Below, one piece after another: positions 34,943-42,427 of a stretch of 64,000 bases of DNA. How positions within the stretch are numbered: the stretch's first letter is position 1; every line of letters starts with the position of its first letter. The notes under the pieces are model-generated. The model worked only from the letters and a program-made list of their open reading frames with translations, ran no database searches and was not told the DNA's origin. Origin of the DNA: Actinoallomurus purpureus (lineage in GTDB: Bacteria > Actinomycetota > Actinomycetes > Streptosporangiales > Streptosporangiaceae); assembly GCF_024055795.1 (NCBI RefSeq), contig NZ_JAMXMY010000002.1, positions 558,001 through 622,000 on the forward strand. The letters run 5' to 3'. Position numbers and translations under genes: made by a program.

Positions 34943-36034
34943 GTGATCGCTCATGTCCTCGGCGCCCGGCCGAATTTCGTCAAGGCGGCACCCGTCATCG
35001 CCGCCCTGTCCGGGACCCGGCCCGGCGCCGTGGATGCGGCCCGTGCCCAATGGGTGATCCACACGGGCCAGCACTACGACGAGCGCATGTCGGAGGTCTT
35101 CTTCCGCGACCTCGGCCTGCCCGAACCCGACGTGAACCTGGAGGTCGGGTCGGGGAGCCACGCCGCGCAGACAGCGGCGATCATGGTGGCGCTGGAGAAG
35201 GAGTTCATCGAGCGTTCACCCGAGCTCGTCATGGTGTACGGCGACGTGAACTCCACCATCGCCGCCGCCCTCGTCGCGGCCAAGTTGCGCATCCCGGTCG
35301 CCCACGTGGAGGCGGGGCTGCGCAGCTTCGACATGACGATGCCGGAGGAGGTCAACCGCCGGCTCGTCGACCAGCTGTCGGACCTGTGCTTCGTCACCAG
35401 CCCGGAGGCGGTCGGCCACCTCGCGGCGGAGGGCGTGGCCGTGGAGCGGATCCACTTCGTGGGCAACCCGATGATCGACACGCTGCTGGCCCACCTTGAC
35501 GCCTTCGACACCGACGCCGTGCGGCGGGCGTACGACCTGCCCGAGCGGTACGCCGTGGCGACGCTGCACCGCCCCGCCAACGTCGACGACCCGGAGGTCG
35601 CCGCCGGCCTGGTCAAGCGACTGCACGAGATCGCCGAGCTGGTCGACGTCGTGATGCCGGTGCACCCGCGCGGACGGAAGGTGCTCACCGACGCCGGCCT
35701 GGACGCCCACCCGCGCGTGCGCCTGCTCGAGCCGCTCGGCTACGTCGAGTTCGTCGCGGCCGTACGCGGCGCGGCGGCCGTCGTCACCGACTCCGGCGGC
35801 GTGCAGGAGGAGACGACCATCCTCGGCGTGCCGTGCCTCACGCTCCGGCCCAACACCGAGCGGCCCATCACGATCACGCACGGCACGAACCGGCTCGTCA
35901 CCGCCGACGACGTCGTCCCGGCGGTCGCGGAGACCCTGGCGGCCGGCCGCGGCGACCGGGAGCACCCGCCACTGTGGGACGGCCACGCCGGGCCGCGCAT
36001 CGCCCGCGTCGTGGAGGGATGGCTCGGTGGCTGA
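34943..36034 (+). CDS. UDP-N-acetylglucosamine 2-epimerase (non-hydrolysing)
   Basis: A 363-residue WecB/MnaA-type epimerase converting UDP-GlcNAc to UDP-ManNAc. Motifs: VIAHVLGARPNFVKAAPVIA, WVIHTGQHYDERMSEVFFRD, VYGDVNSTIAAALVAAK, PVAHVEAGLRSFDMTMPEEV and VVTDSGGVQEETTILGVPC. The start is a GTG at 34943 behind AAAGGGA at 34927-34933; upstream codons in the open frame lie in the divergent gene. With the WecC-like enzyme at 32156 it gives a complete route to UDP-ManNAcA. It overlaps the next gene by eight bases. Confidence 0.95.
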   Translation: MIAHVLGARPNFVKAAPVIAALSGTRPGAVDAARAQWVIHTGQHYDERMSEVFFRDLGLPEPDVNLEVGSGSHAAQTAAIMVALEKEFIERSPELVMVYGDVNSTIAAALVAAKLRIPVAHVEAGLRSFDMTMPEEVNRRLVDQLSDLCFVTSPEAVGHLAAEGVAVERIHFVGNPMIDTLLAHLDAFDTDAVRRAYDLPERYAVATLHRPANVDDPEVAAGLVKRLHEIAELVDVVMPVHPRGRKVLTDAGLDAHPRVRLLEPLGYVEFVAAVRGAAAVVTDSGGVQEETTILGVPCLTLRPNTERPITITHGTNRLVTADDVVPAVAETLAAGRGDREHPPLWDGHAGPRIARVVEGWLGG

Positions 36035-36701
36035 CCGGCAGGTGGCTCGGCTGAAGGCGGCCCTGGCCGACCGGGAGGCGCGCGTCCAGATCCTCGAGGC
36101 GCGGGTCGCCGCCCTGGAGGGATCGACGTCCCTGAAGGTGGGCCGAGCCGTCACCGACGCCGCCCGCAAGCCCGGCAAGGGCGTCGTCCAGCTGCCGCGC
36201 GAGCTGTACCGCATGTGGCGGCACCGGGGCGCGCCGAACGTCGTCACGTCCGTGGACGCGCGGGAGCGGCCGATGTTCACCGCCCGCGACGAGGACCGGC
36301 TGATCGCGGCGGCGCCCGCGACCGGTCTCGTGGTCGCCGGCGTGCTGGGCGCGGCCGCCGCCGAGGCCCTGGAGGACGTCGCGCACGTCGTGCCGCTGCT
36401 GCCGCACGACGCCGCCCTGGTCCTCGACACGACCGACGTCGACCTGGTGATCGTGGACGCCGCCGCCGGCGAACCCGGGGGGCCGTGGGCCTACCTCGGC
36501 GTGCCGGGCGTTCCCGACCGCGACCGGGCGCTGCTCGCCATGATGGGGGTCGCCCGCGACCGGGGCCGGCCGCTGGTGCTGGCCGGATCGGCCCCGGCGA
36601 TCGCCGGGTTCGGCTGGGACGCCACCGTGGCGCCCGGGACGCCGATCGGCGAGGCGCTGCCCGGTCTGTGCGCCCGGTTCGGCATCACAGAGCTCTCATG
36701 A
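36027..36701 (+). CDS. Coiled-coil protein with Rossmann-like C-terminal part, function unknown
   Basis: A 224-residue protein from a GTG at 36027, inside the end of the epimerase gene. Residues 1-~32 form a regular coiled coil (RLKAALADREARVQILEARV) followed by LEGSTSLKVGRAVTDAARKP, a stalk commonly attached to capsule glycosyltransferases. The remaining ~150 residues look like an alternating alpha/beta domain (TGLVVAGVLGAAAAEALEDV, DLVIVDAAAGEPGGPW, RPLVLAGSAPAIAGFG) but show no GT-A or GT-B motif. It could be a degenerate glycosyltransferase or a scaffold. The next gene may begin within its stop codon (ATGA at 36698-36701). Confidence 0.75.
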   Translation: MADRQVARLKAALADREARVQILEARVAALEGSTSLKVGRAVTDAARKPGKGVVQLPRELYRMWRHRGAPNVVTSVDARERPMFTARDEDRLIAAAPATGLVVAGVLGAAAAEALEDVAHVVPLLPHDAALVLDTTDVDLVIVDAAAGEPGGPWAYLGVPGVPDRDRALLAMMGVARDRGRPLVLAGSAPAIAGFGWDATVAPGTPIGEALPGLCARFGITELS

Positions 36702-36740
36702 TTCTGCGAGAAGGGGCTCTCATGACCTCGCGAGAAGGGG
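36693..36740 (+). repeat. 24-base tandem duplication carrying start codon and ribosome-binding site
   Basis: Two 24-base units, 36693-36716 and 36717-36740, differ at four central positions. Each contains CTCTCATGA and GCGAGAAGGGG. The duplication therefore offers the next gene alternative starts at 36698, 36722 and 36746, all in one frame because the unit is a multiple of three. Confidence 0.85.
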
Positions 36741-38956
36741 AACGCGTGCGCGCTCTGGTGTACGGCGACGTCGATCTGAACCTCATCGACGGGTCGGCGA
36801 TCTGGGCCCAGGCGATGGTGCAGGCGCTGGACGCCGCGGGCGTCGAGGTGACGTTCGTCCTCAAGGCCCCGGTGCGGACCGGGCGCCTCGTCGACCCGCT
36901 CGAACAGCTGCCCGGGGTGACCGTTCTGCGGCGGCCCGAGGACGCGGCCACGTCGCTGACCGTCGACGAGACGGCCGCTCTGCTCACCGAGCTCGACGCC
37001 GAGCGGCCGTATGACCTGGTGGTCGTGCGCGGCCGGCGGCTGGCCGTGCGCCTGACCGGGACGCCGCTGGCCGGGCGGCTGTGGACGTACCTCACCGACG
37101 TGCCGCAGACCGTCGCCGAGCTGGACGGGAAGGCCCGTGGCGAGCTGGCGGCGGTCGCGAAGGCGTCGCGGTTCCTGCTCTGCCAGACCGAGGAGTTGCG
37201 CTGCCACCTGGAGGGCGTGCTGCACAGGGCGGCGGGCAAGTGCGTGCTGTTCCCGCCGGTCGTCGCGCTGCCCGAGGGCCTCGAGCCCGCGCCGGAGCGC
37301 ACGCCCGGCCGGCCGCTGCGGCTCGTCTACACGGGCAAGTTCGCGCCGCGCTGGAACACCTACGAGATGACCGCGCTGCCGCGCCGCCTGGCCGCCCGCC
37401 ACGTCGACGCCGAGCTGCACATGATCGGCGACAAGATCCACCATGACCGGAAGGACCCCGGCTTCGCCCGGCGCATGCGCGTGGCCCTGGAGTCGACGCC
37501 CGGCCTGACGTGGCACGGCGGTCACCCGCGGGCCGAGGCCATGCGCGTGTCGTCCGGCTGCGACGTCGGGCTCTCGTGGCGGCACCCCGAGCTCGACGCG
37601 AGCCTGGAACTGTCGACCAAGGTCCTGGAGATGGGGGCGCTCGGCCTGCCGGTGGTCCTCAACCGCACGCCGATGCACGAGAACCTCCTCGGCGCCGACT
37701 ACCCGCTGTTCGCCGCGACCGAGGACGACGTCGTCGACGTGCTGGAGGCCGTGAGCGACCCGGAGGTCTACGCGCTGGCCCGCCGCCGGTGCCTGGACGC
37801 CGCACGGGCGTTCACGCTCGACGCGGCGGCCGAGCGGCTCCGCACGTACCTTCGGCAGGCGTTCCCGCCGCCGCTGCACGCCGACGGGTCCGGGCGGACG
37901 ACGCGGGTCGTCGTCGCAGGACACGACCTGAAGTTCTTCAGCCGGCTGCTCGACCGCATCGGCGCGCTGCCGGACGTCGAGGTCCGCGTCGACCGCTGGC
38001 CCGCCCTCGGCTCCCACGACCCCGAGGTCAGCGCCGAGCTGGCGGAGTGGGCCGACGTGATCATCTGCGAGTGGTGCGGGCCGAACGCCGTCTGGTACAG
38101 CGAGTGGCGCAAGAGGCACGGCCGCCCGGACCAGCGGCTGATCGTGCGGCTGCACCGCTTCGAGCTGTACGGCGCGTGGCCGGGTCGGCTGGACATCGAC
38201 CTGATCGACCAGGTCGTCTGCGTCAGCCCGTCGTACGCGGAGCTGACCCGCAAGATGACCGGCTGGCCCGCCGAGAAGATCACGGTGATCCCCAACTGGG
38301 TGGACGTCGCGCAGTTCGACCGGGCCAAGCTCCCGGGCGCGCGGCATCACCTGGGGATGATCGGGATCGCGCCGTGGCGCAAGCGCCTCGACCTGGCCGT
38401 GGACGTCCTGGAGGAGCTCCGGCGGCAGGACCCGCGCTTCACGCTGTTCGTGAAGTCGAAGCTGCCCTGGGACCTGCCGTGGATCTGGAACCGCACCGAG
38501 GAGCGTGAGGCGTTCGAGGCGCTGTTCCGGCGGATCCGGCGCTCGCCGCTGCTGGCCCGGTCGGTCGTGTTCGATCCGGCCGGGCCGGACGTCGCCGCGT
38601 GGCTGCGCCGCATCGGCTTCGTGCTGTCCACCAGCGACGACGAGAGCTTCCACCTGGCGCCGGCCGAGGGCATGGCGTCCGGGGCGGTGCCCGCGCTGCT
38701 CGGCTGGCCGGGCGCGGACACGATCTACGACCGGCGCTGGATCCACGAGTCGCCGTCCGCCATGGCCCGGGAGATCGCCGCGATGGTCGCGGAGGGCCGC
38801 TGGGACGAGGAGAGGGCGCGGGGCCGCGCGGAGGTCGCGCGGTCCTACGCCCTCGATCTCGTCGGCGAGCGATGGGTGGAGCTGCTCAGGCCTTCCGCGG
38901 ACGCCGTAGCGGCACGAACGCCCACGACATATCCGGCTCAAGCGCCCAGTGCATGA
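36722..38956 (+). CDS. Tandem (two-module) GT-B glycosyltransferase
   Basis: A ~744-residue protein with two glycosyltransferase halves. The first (to ~residue 385) starts VRALVYGDVDLNLIDGSAIW and has RLVYTGKFAPRWNTYEMTAL and SLELSTKVLEMGALGLPVVL. The second (from ~395) starts RVVVAGHDLKFFSRLLDRIG, has VVCVSPSYAELTRKMTGWPA, IGIAPWRKRLDLAVDVLEEL and LSTSDDESFHLAPAEGMASG. Two catalytic modules in one chain suggest it adds two sugars in turn. ATG 36722 has AGAAGGGG five bases before it; GTG 36746 is equally well supported, and ATG 36698 overlaps the previous stop. The 3' end overlaps the convergent acyltransferase by 71 bases. Confidence 0.88.
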   Translation: MTSREGERVRALVYGDVDLNLIDGSAIWAQAMVQALDAAGVEVTFVLKAPVRTGRLVDPLEQLPGVTVLRRPEDAATSLTVDETAALLTELDAERPYDLVVVRGRRLAVRLTGTPLAGRLWTYLTDVPQTVAELDGKARGELAAVAKASRFLLCQTEELRCHLEGVLHRAAGKCVLFPPVVALPEGLEPAPERTPGRPLRLVYTGKFAPRWNTYEMTALPRRLAARHVDAELHMIGDKIHHDRKDPGFARRMRVALESTPGLTWHGGHPRAEAMRVSSGCDVGLSWRHPELDASLELSTKVLEMGALGLPVVLNRTPMHENLLGADYPLFAATEDDVVDVLEAVSDPEVYALARRRCLDAARAFTLDAAAERLRTYLRQAFPPPLHADGSGRTTRVVVAGHDLKFFSRLLDRIGALPDVEVRVDRWPALGSHDPEVSAELAEWADVIICEWCGPNAVWYSEWRKRHGRPDQRLIVRLHRFELYGAWPGRLDIDLIDQVVCVSPSYAELTRKMTGWPAEKITVIPNWVDVAQFDRAKLPGARHHLGMIGIAPWRKRLDLAVDVLEELRRQDPRFTLFVKSKLPWDLPWIWNRTEEREAFEALFRRIRRSPLLARSVVFDPAGPDVAAWLRRIGFVLSTSDDESFHLAPAEGMASGAVPALLGWPGADTIYDRRWIHESPSAMAREIAAMVAEGRWDEERARGRAEVARSYALDLVGERWVELLRPSADAVAARTPTTYPAQAPSA

Positions 38957-40016
38957 CCGTGCGCACCGGCGGGGTGCAGAGCAGCGTCGCCAGCACCGCG
39001 CCGGTCGCCGCGGTCCCCAGCACACCGGGAATCGTGTGCAGGAACGCCGCGTCGTACCAGCCCATGTACTCCATCAGCTTCGTGAAGAAGCCGTGGAGCA
39101 GGTAGGCGTACAACGTGGCGCCGCCCAGGCCGGTGAACCAGGTCTGGCGGCCCGGTACGAGGGTGAGGAACGCCGCCACCAGGACGATCGCCGCGGTCAT
39201 GAGGGCCAGCCGCATGGCCGAGCCGGTGAGGTTACCGACGTGCAGGGCGGCGTTGCCGCTGCGCCAGTACACCCACTCGGTGGCCATGTGGCGGTCCGCG
39301 ACGAAGAGGGTGAAGGCGAACCCGGCGAGGAGGGTCAGCGCCCCCAGCACCCTTGCCTTCGGCCGCTTCAGCAGGTCGAAGTGCTCCTGCTTGAGCATCA
39401 GCCCCAGGACGTAGAACGGCACGAGGCCGAACACGCGGTTCATCTCCAGGTCGTCCGGCAGGTCGCTCATGCCGGCGAGCAGTGACACGCCGACGGCGAC
39501 CGCCACCGGCCAGCGGATCTGCTGCCAGACCGGCGTGGACAGGCGCCACATGAACAGCGCCATCAGGAACCAGGTGAGGTAGTACGGGTCGAGCAGGCTG
39601 ATCTCGAAGTCGGAGCTGCCGACCGCCCAGTGGTAGGTCGAGTACGCCGTCTCGAACACGACGTACGGCACACCCAGGTTGGTGATCAGCTTGCGGGCCT
39701 TGCCCCCGGAGAACGTGAAGTTCCGGGAGAAGTAGCCGGTGATCACGATGAACACCGGCATGTGGAACGTGTAGACGAACAGGTAGAGCGCGTGCGCGAG
39801 GCGGACGTCGCGCAGGTCGACGATCGAGTGGCCGGCGACGACCAGGACGATCGCCAGGAACTTGGCGTTGTCGAAGAACGGGTCCCGCCTGCGACGGCCG
39901 GGAGCCGGGCTCTCGGCGCGTGCGGGGGCGAGGGGCTCGGCGGTCACGACGGGCAGATCGGGAGTCGTGACCGGACTCTGCGGGGATGCGGCGGAGTGCG
40001 TGGTCGGCGAGGTCAT
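38886..40016 (-). CDS. Membrane acyltransferase (acyltransferase-3 family)
   Basis: A 376-residue integral membrane protein. Acyltransferase-3 proteins move acetyl or similar groups onto extracytoplasmic sugars. After ~50 variable residues it shows RDPFFDNAKFLAIVLVVAGH with the catalytic-type His, YLFVYTFHMPVFIVITGYFS and about ten membrane helices, ending near TLYAYLLHGFFTKLMEYMGW. This resembles the fucose-4-O-acetylase-like subgroup. The start is ATG 40016; extending to 40100 adds an unsupported tail. It probably O-acylates the polymer built by the neighbouring glycosyltransferases. Confidence 0.9.
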   Translation of the reverse strand: MTSPTTHSAASPQSPVTTPDLPVVTAEPLAPARAESPAPGRRRRDPFFDNAKFLAIVLVVAGHSIVDLRDVRLAHALYLFVYTFHMPVFIVITGYFSRNFTFSGGKARKLITNLGVPYVVFETAYSTYHWAVGSSDFEISLLDPYYLTWFLMALFMWRLSTPVWQQIRWPVAVAVGVSLLAGMSDLPDDLEMNRVFGLVPFYVLGLMLKQEHFDLLKRPKARVLGALTLLAGFAFTLFVADRHMATEWVYWRSGNAALHVGNLTGSAMRLALMTAAIVLVAAFLTLVPGRQTWFTGLGGATLYAYLLHGFFTKLMEYMGWYDAAFLHTIPGVLGTAATGAVLATLLCTPPVRTVMHWALEPDMSWAFVPLRRPRKA

Positions 40017-40182
40017 CGATTCCAGAAGAGTGGAGACGGTGGGTCCGGGCCCCGAAAGCACCGGGGCGAGAAATGACCATACCGACAGTCCGAGGCACAT
40101 GCGGGGCGATGCTCGAACTCTGGGGAACCTTTCAGCTACGCGGAGTGGTCGTTCGGTCCCTCTCGGTTTACGCGGCGTTAAC

Positions 40183-41601
40183 CTATGACTTGTCCGAGCA
40201 GAGGTCCGCAGCGGCGTTCACCGCGCCCGCCGCGCTCGAGGCGGGGATGGACGCCGACGCGCTCTTCAGGCCCTGCCAGTCGGGCCCCAGGACGAGGTCC
40301 ACGGTCCCGGCCGGGGTGTCCTGCCCGGCGACGGGCTTGGCGCCCGGGACCACCTGGGCGAGCGCGGCGGCCTGCTGGTCGGCGCCGGTGCCATAGCGCA
40401 CCTCGGTCTTGGCCGGCCTGGTGCCGTTCAGGGTGCCGACCTTGCCGACCTGGTAGCCGCGTGCGGTGAGCTGGTCGCCGGCCCGCCCGGCGAGCCCGGG
40501 CGTCGTCGTGCCGTTGAGCACCTGGACCTTCACCTGCGACGGCTGGAGGTTCACCTTCTTGACCGGAGTCGAGGCCTGCACCTTGTTGTCGTTGCGGATC
40601 GCGGCGAACAGGTTGTTCGCGTCCGGCTGCCGCCAGGCGACGCGGTTGGGGTCGGGGGCGTAGGCGCCCCACGGCACGGTGATGAACTGCACCTTGCCGG
40701 CCGACATGCCCTGCACGCTGCCGGCGACCTTCTTCATCTCGTCGACCGTGAAGTCCTTGTCGGTCGTGACGGACTTCGTCATGGCGTTGAGGAAGCCCAG
40801 CAGCTTCGACGGGTTGGTCAGGGTGCCGTTGCTCGTGGCCTTCTTGACCACCGCGCCGAGGAATTTCTGCTGGCGCTTGATGCGGTCGGTGTCCGAGCCG
40901 TCGCCCAGGCCGTGCCGCGTGCGGACGTAGGCCAGTGCCTGCTCGCCCTTGACGACGTGCCGCCCGGCGGACAGGTACAGCTTGCTCGCCTTGTCGGCGA
41001 CGCGCTTGGGCAGGCAGATCTCCACGCCGCCGAGCGTGTCCACGACCCGCTTGAAACCCGAGAAGTCGACCTTGACGAAATGATCGATGCGGATTCCGGT
41101 CAGCGTCTCGATCGTGTGCCACGTGCAGCCGGCGCCGCCGTTGTTGAACGACTCGTTGATCATTCCCAGGTGCGCCGGGATGGCGTGGCCGCTGGTCGAC
41201 GTGCACTGCGGCAACTGCACCATCGAGTCACGGGGGAAGCTGATCCCGACGGCCTTGCTCCCGCCCGGCGACAGGTGCAGCAGGATCATCGTGTCGGAGC
41301 GTTCGCCGACGTCCCGGCCGTATTTGGCGTTCGCGCCGTTCCGCTGGTCCGAGCCGATGAGCAGGACGTTCAGGGCCTTGTTCAGCTTCGGCGGCCGCTT
41401 GCCTCCGAGCTGGGCGGCGACGTCCTCGTGCTTGATGTTGCCCTCGAGCTTCCGGTACGTCGCGTAGGCGGCCAGGCTGGTCCCGACGAGGACCACCGCC
41501 ATGGCGATCGAGGCCCAGCCGACGACGCGCCACCAGACCCCCCGGTTCGGCGGGGGGCCGGACGGGTAGTCCTGGTCGAGGTACTCGTAGTCGCTGATCA
41601 T
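40183..41601 (-). CDS. LytR-CpsA-Psr (LCP) family cell-wall glycopolymer ligase
   Basis: A 472-residue LCP protein: Tyr/Asp-rich cytoplasmic start, one helix (VVGWASIAMAVVLVGTSLAA), the catalytic domain NVLLIGSDQRNGANAKYGRD, GERSDTMILLHLSPGGSKAV, ISFPRDSMVQLPQC, IRIDHFVKVDFSGFKRVVDT and ALAYVRTRHGLGDGSDTDR, then a LytR_C domain (VKVQVLNGTTTPGLAGRAGD). It likely attaches the surface polymer encoded around it to peptidoglycan. I chose ATG 41601 because TAGCCT lies nine bases upstream (leaderless-like); ATG 41610 would add three residues. Confidence 0.94.
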   Translation of the reverse strand: MISDYEYLDQDYPSGPPPNRGVWWRVVGWASIAMAVVLVGTSLAAYATYRKLEGNIKHEDVAAQLGGKRPPKLNKALNVLLIGSDQRNGANAKYGRDVGERSDTMILLHLSPGGSKAVGISFPRDSMVQLPQCTSTSGHAIPAHLGMINESFNNGGAGCTWHTIETLTGIRIDHFVKVDFSGFKRVVDTLGGVEICLPKRVADKASKLYLSAGRHVVKGEQALAYVRTRHGLGDGSDTDRIKRQQKFLGAVVKKATSNGTLTNPSKLLGFLNAMTKSVTTDKDFTVDEMKKVAGSVQGMSAGKVQFITVPWGAYAPDPNRVAWRQPDANNLFAAIRNDNKVQASTPVKKVNLQPSQVKVQVLNGTTTPGLAGRAGDQLTARGYQVGKVGTLNGTRPAKTEVRYGTGADQQAAALAQVVPGAKPVAGQDTPAGTVDLVLGPDWQGLKSASASIPASSAAGAVNAAADLCSDKS

Positions 41602-41643
41602 CGGCCCCATAGGCTAGGCGAAGGTATGGAACGGGCGATCCGG

Positions 41644-42366
41644 TCAGATCACGGATGTCACATGTTCTACGGAGATTCGGCGTTCCAAGGTTGATTCATC
41701 TAGGTTTTGGCAGATTATTACTGATCCGTCGGAGGTCAAGGGTCCGAGCAGACCTTTGAGGAGACCTTGAGGTGTGTCGAAACCAGCAGTGGTGAGCACC
41801 CGGGCACCCTCCGGCGTGCCCAACGCCCGGGCCTCGGTGACGAGTTCCGACCCGGTCAGGGACCGGTCGGTGAACTCCACCGCCGGAGCGTCCGGGTCGA
41901 GCCCGCCGCCGGAGAACCGGTCGCCGTACGCGCGCACCTCCACCGCATAGTCGGTCACACCCGGGGGGCACTCCGCCAGCGGCGCGCCGAGGGCGTGCAG
42001 GGACAATCCGACCACGTCGGCGGCCGTGTCGGCCGCTTCGGCCAGCCGGGCGGGCCCCGCCGCTACGATGTCGGCGTCGCCCGGGATGGCGCCGTCGCCG
42101 ACCGGCAGCACCGTCAGCCCGGCCGACCAGCATGCGAACAGCCAGACGGCGGTCTGCCAATGCCCCGGAAGGGCCAGGGCCACCCGTCCGGACGGTACCG
42201 CACCGAGCCCGTCGACCAGCAGGTTCGCGGTCTTGGCCACCCAGTTGTCGAACGTCTTCACCGACAGCTCGACACGTTCGCCGGTGGCGTCGTCGTAGAA
42301 GGTGACGAGCGGACGGGACGGGTCGGTGGCCAGGGCCCCACGCAGGAGCTCAACGGGATGTGACAT
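41644..42366 (-). CDS. TIGR03089-family protein (acyl-activating-enzyme-like)
   Basis: A 240-residue protein resembling a truncated N-terminal half of an AMP-forming acyl-CoA synthetase: PSRPLVTFYDDATGERVELS, FDNWVAKTANLLVDGLGAVP and RVALALPGHWQTAVWLFACW. The AMP-binding P-loop and the C-terminal lid domain are missing, so it is unlikely to activate an acid by itself. I recall this actinobacterial family as TIGR03089, often next to an LCP gene, as here. Its role is unknown. ATG 42366 is chosen; the longer frame adds seven residues without support. Confidence 0.82.
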   Translation of the reverse strand: MSHPVELLRGALATDPSRPLVTFYDDATGERVELSVKTFDNWVAKTANLLVDGLGAVPSGRVALALPGHWQTAVWLFACWSAGLTVLPVGDGAIPGDADIVAAGPARLAEAADTAADVVGLSLHALGAPLAECPPGVTDYAVEVRAYGDRFSGGGLDPDAPAVEFTDRSLTGSELVTEARALGTPEGARVLTTAGFDTPQGLLKGLLGPLTSDGSVIICQNLDESTLERRISVEHVTSVI

Positions 42367-42427
42367 GAAAGTGAAGATTACGGCCACACGGGCTCCAAGC
42401 TCACGTGGCCGTTACTCTCCCGACTCG

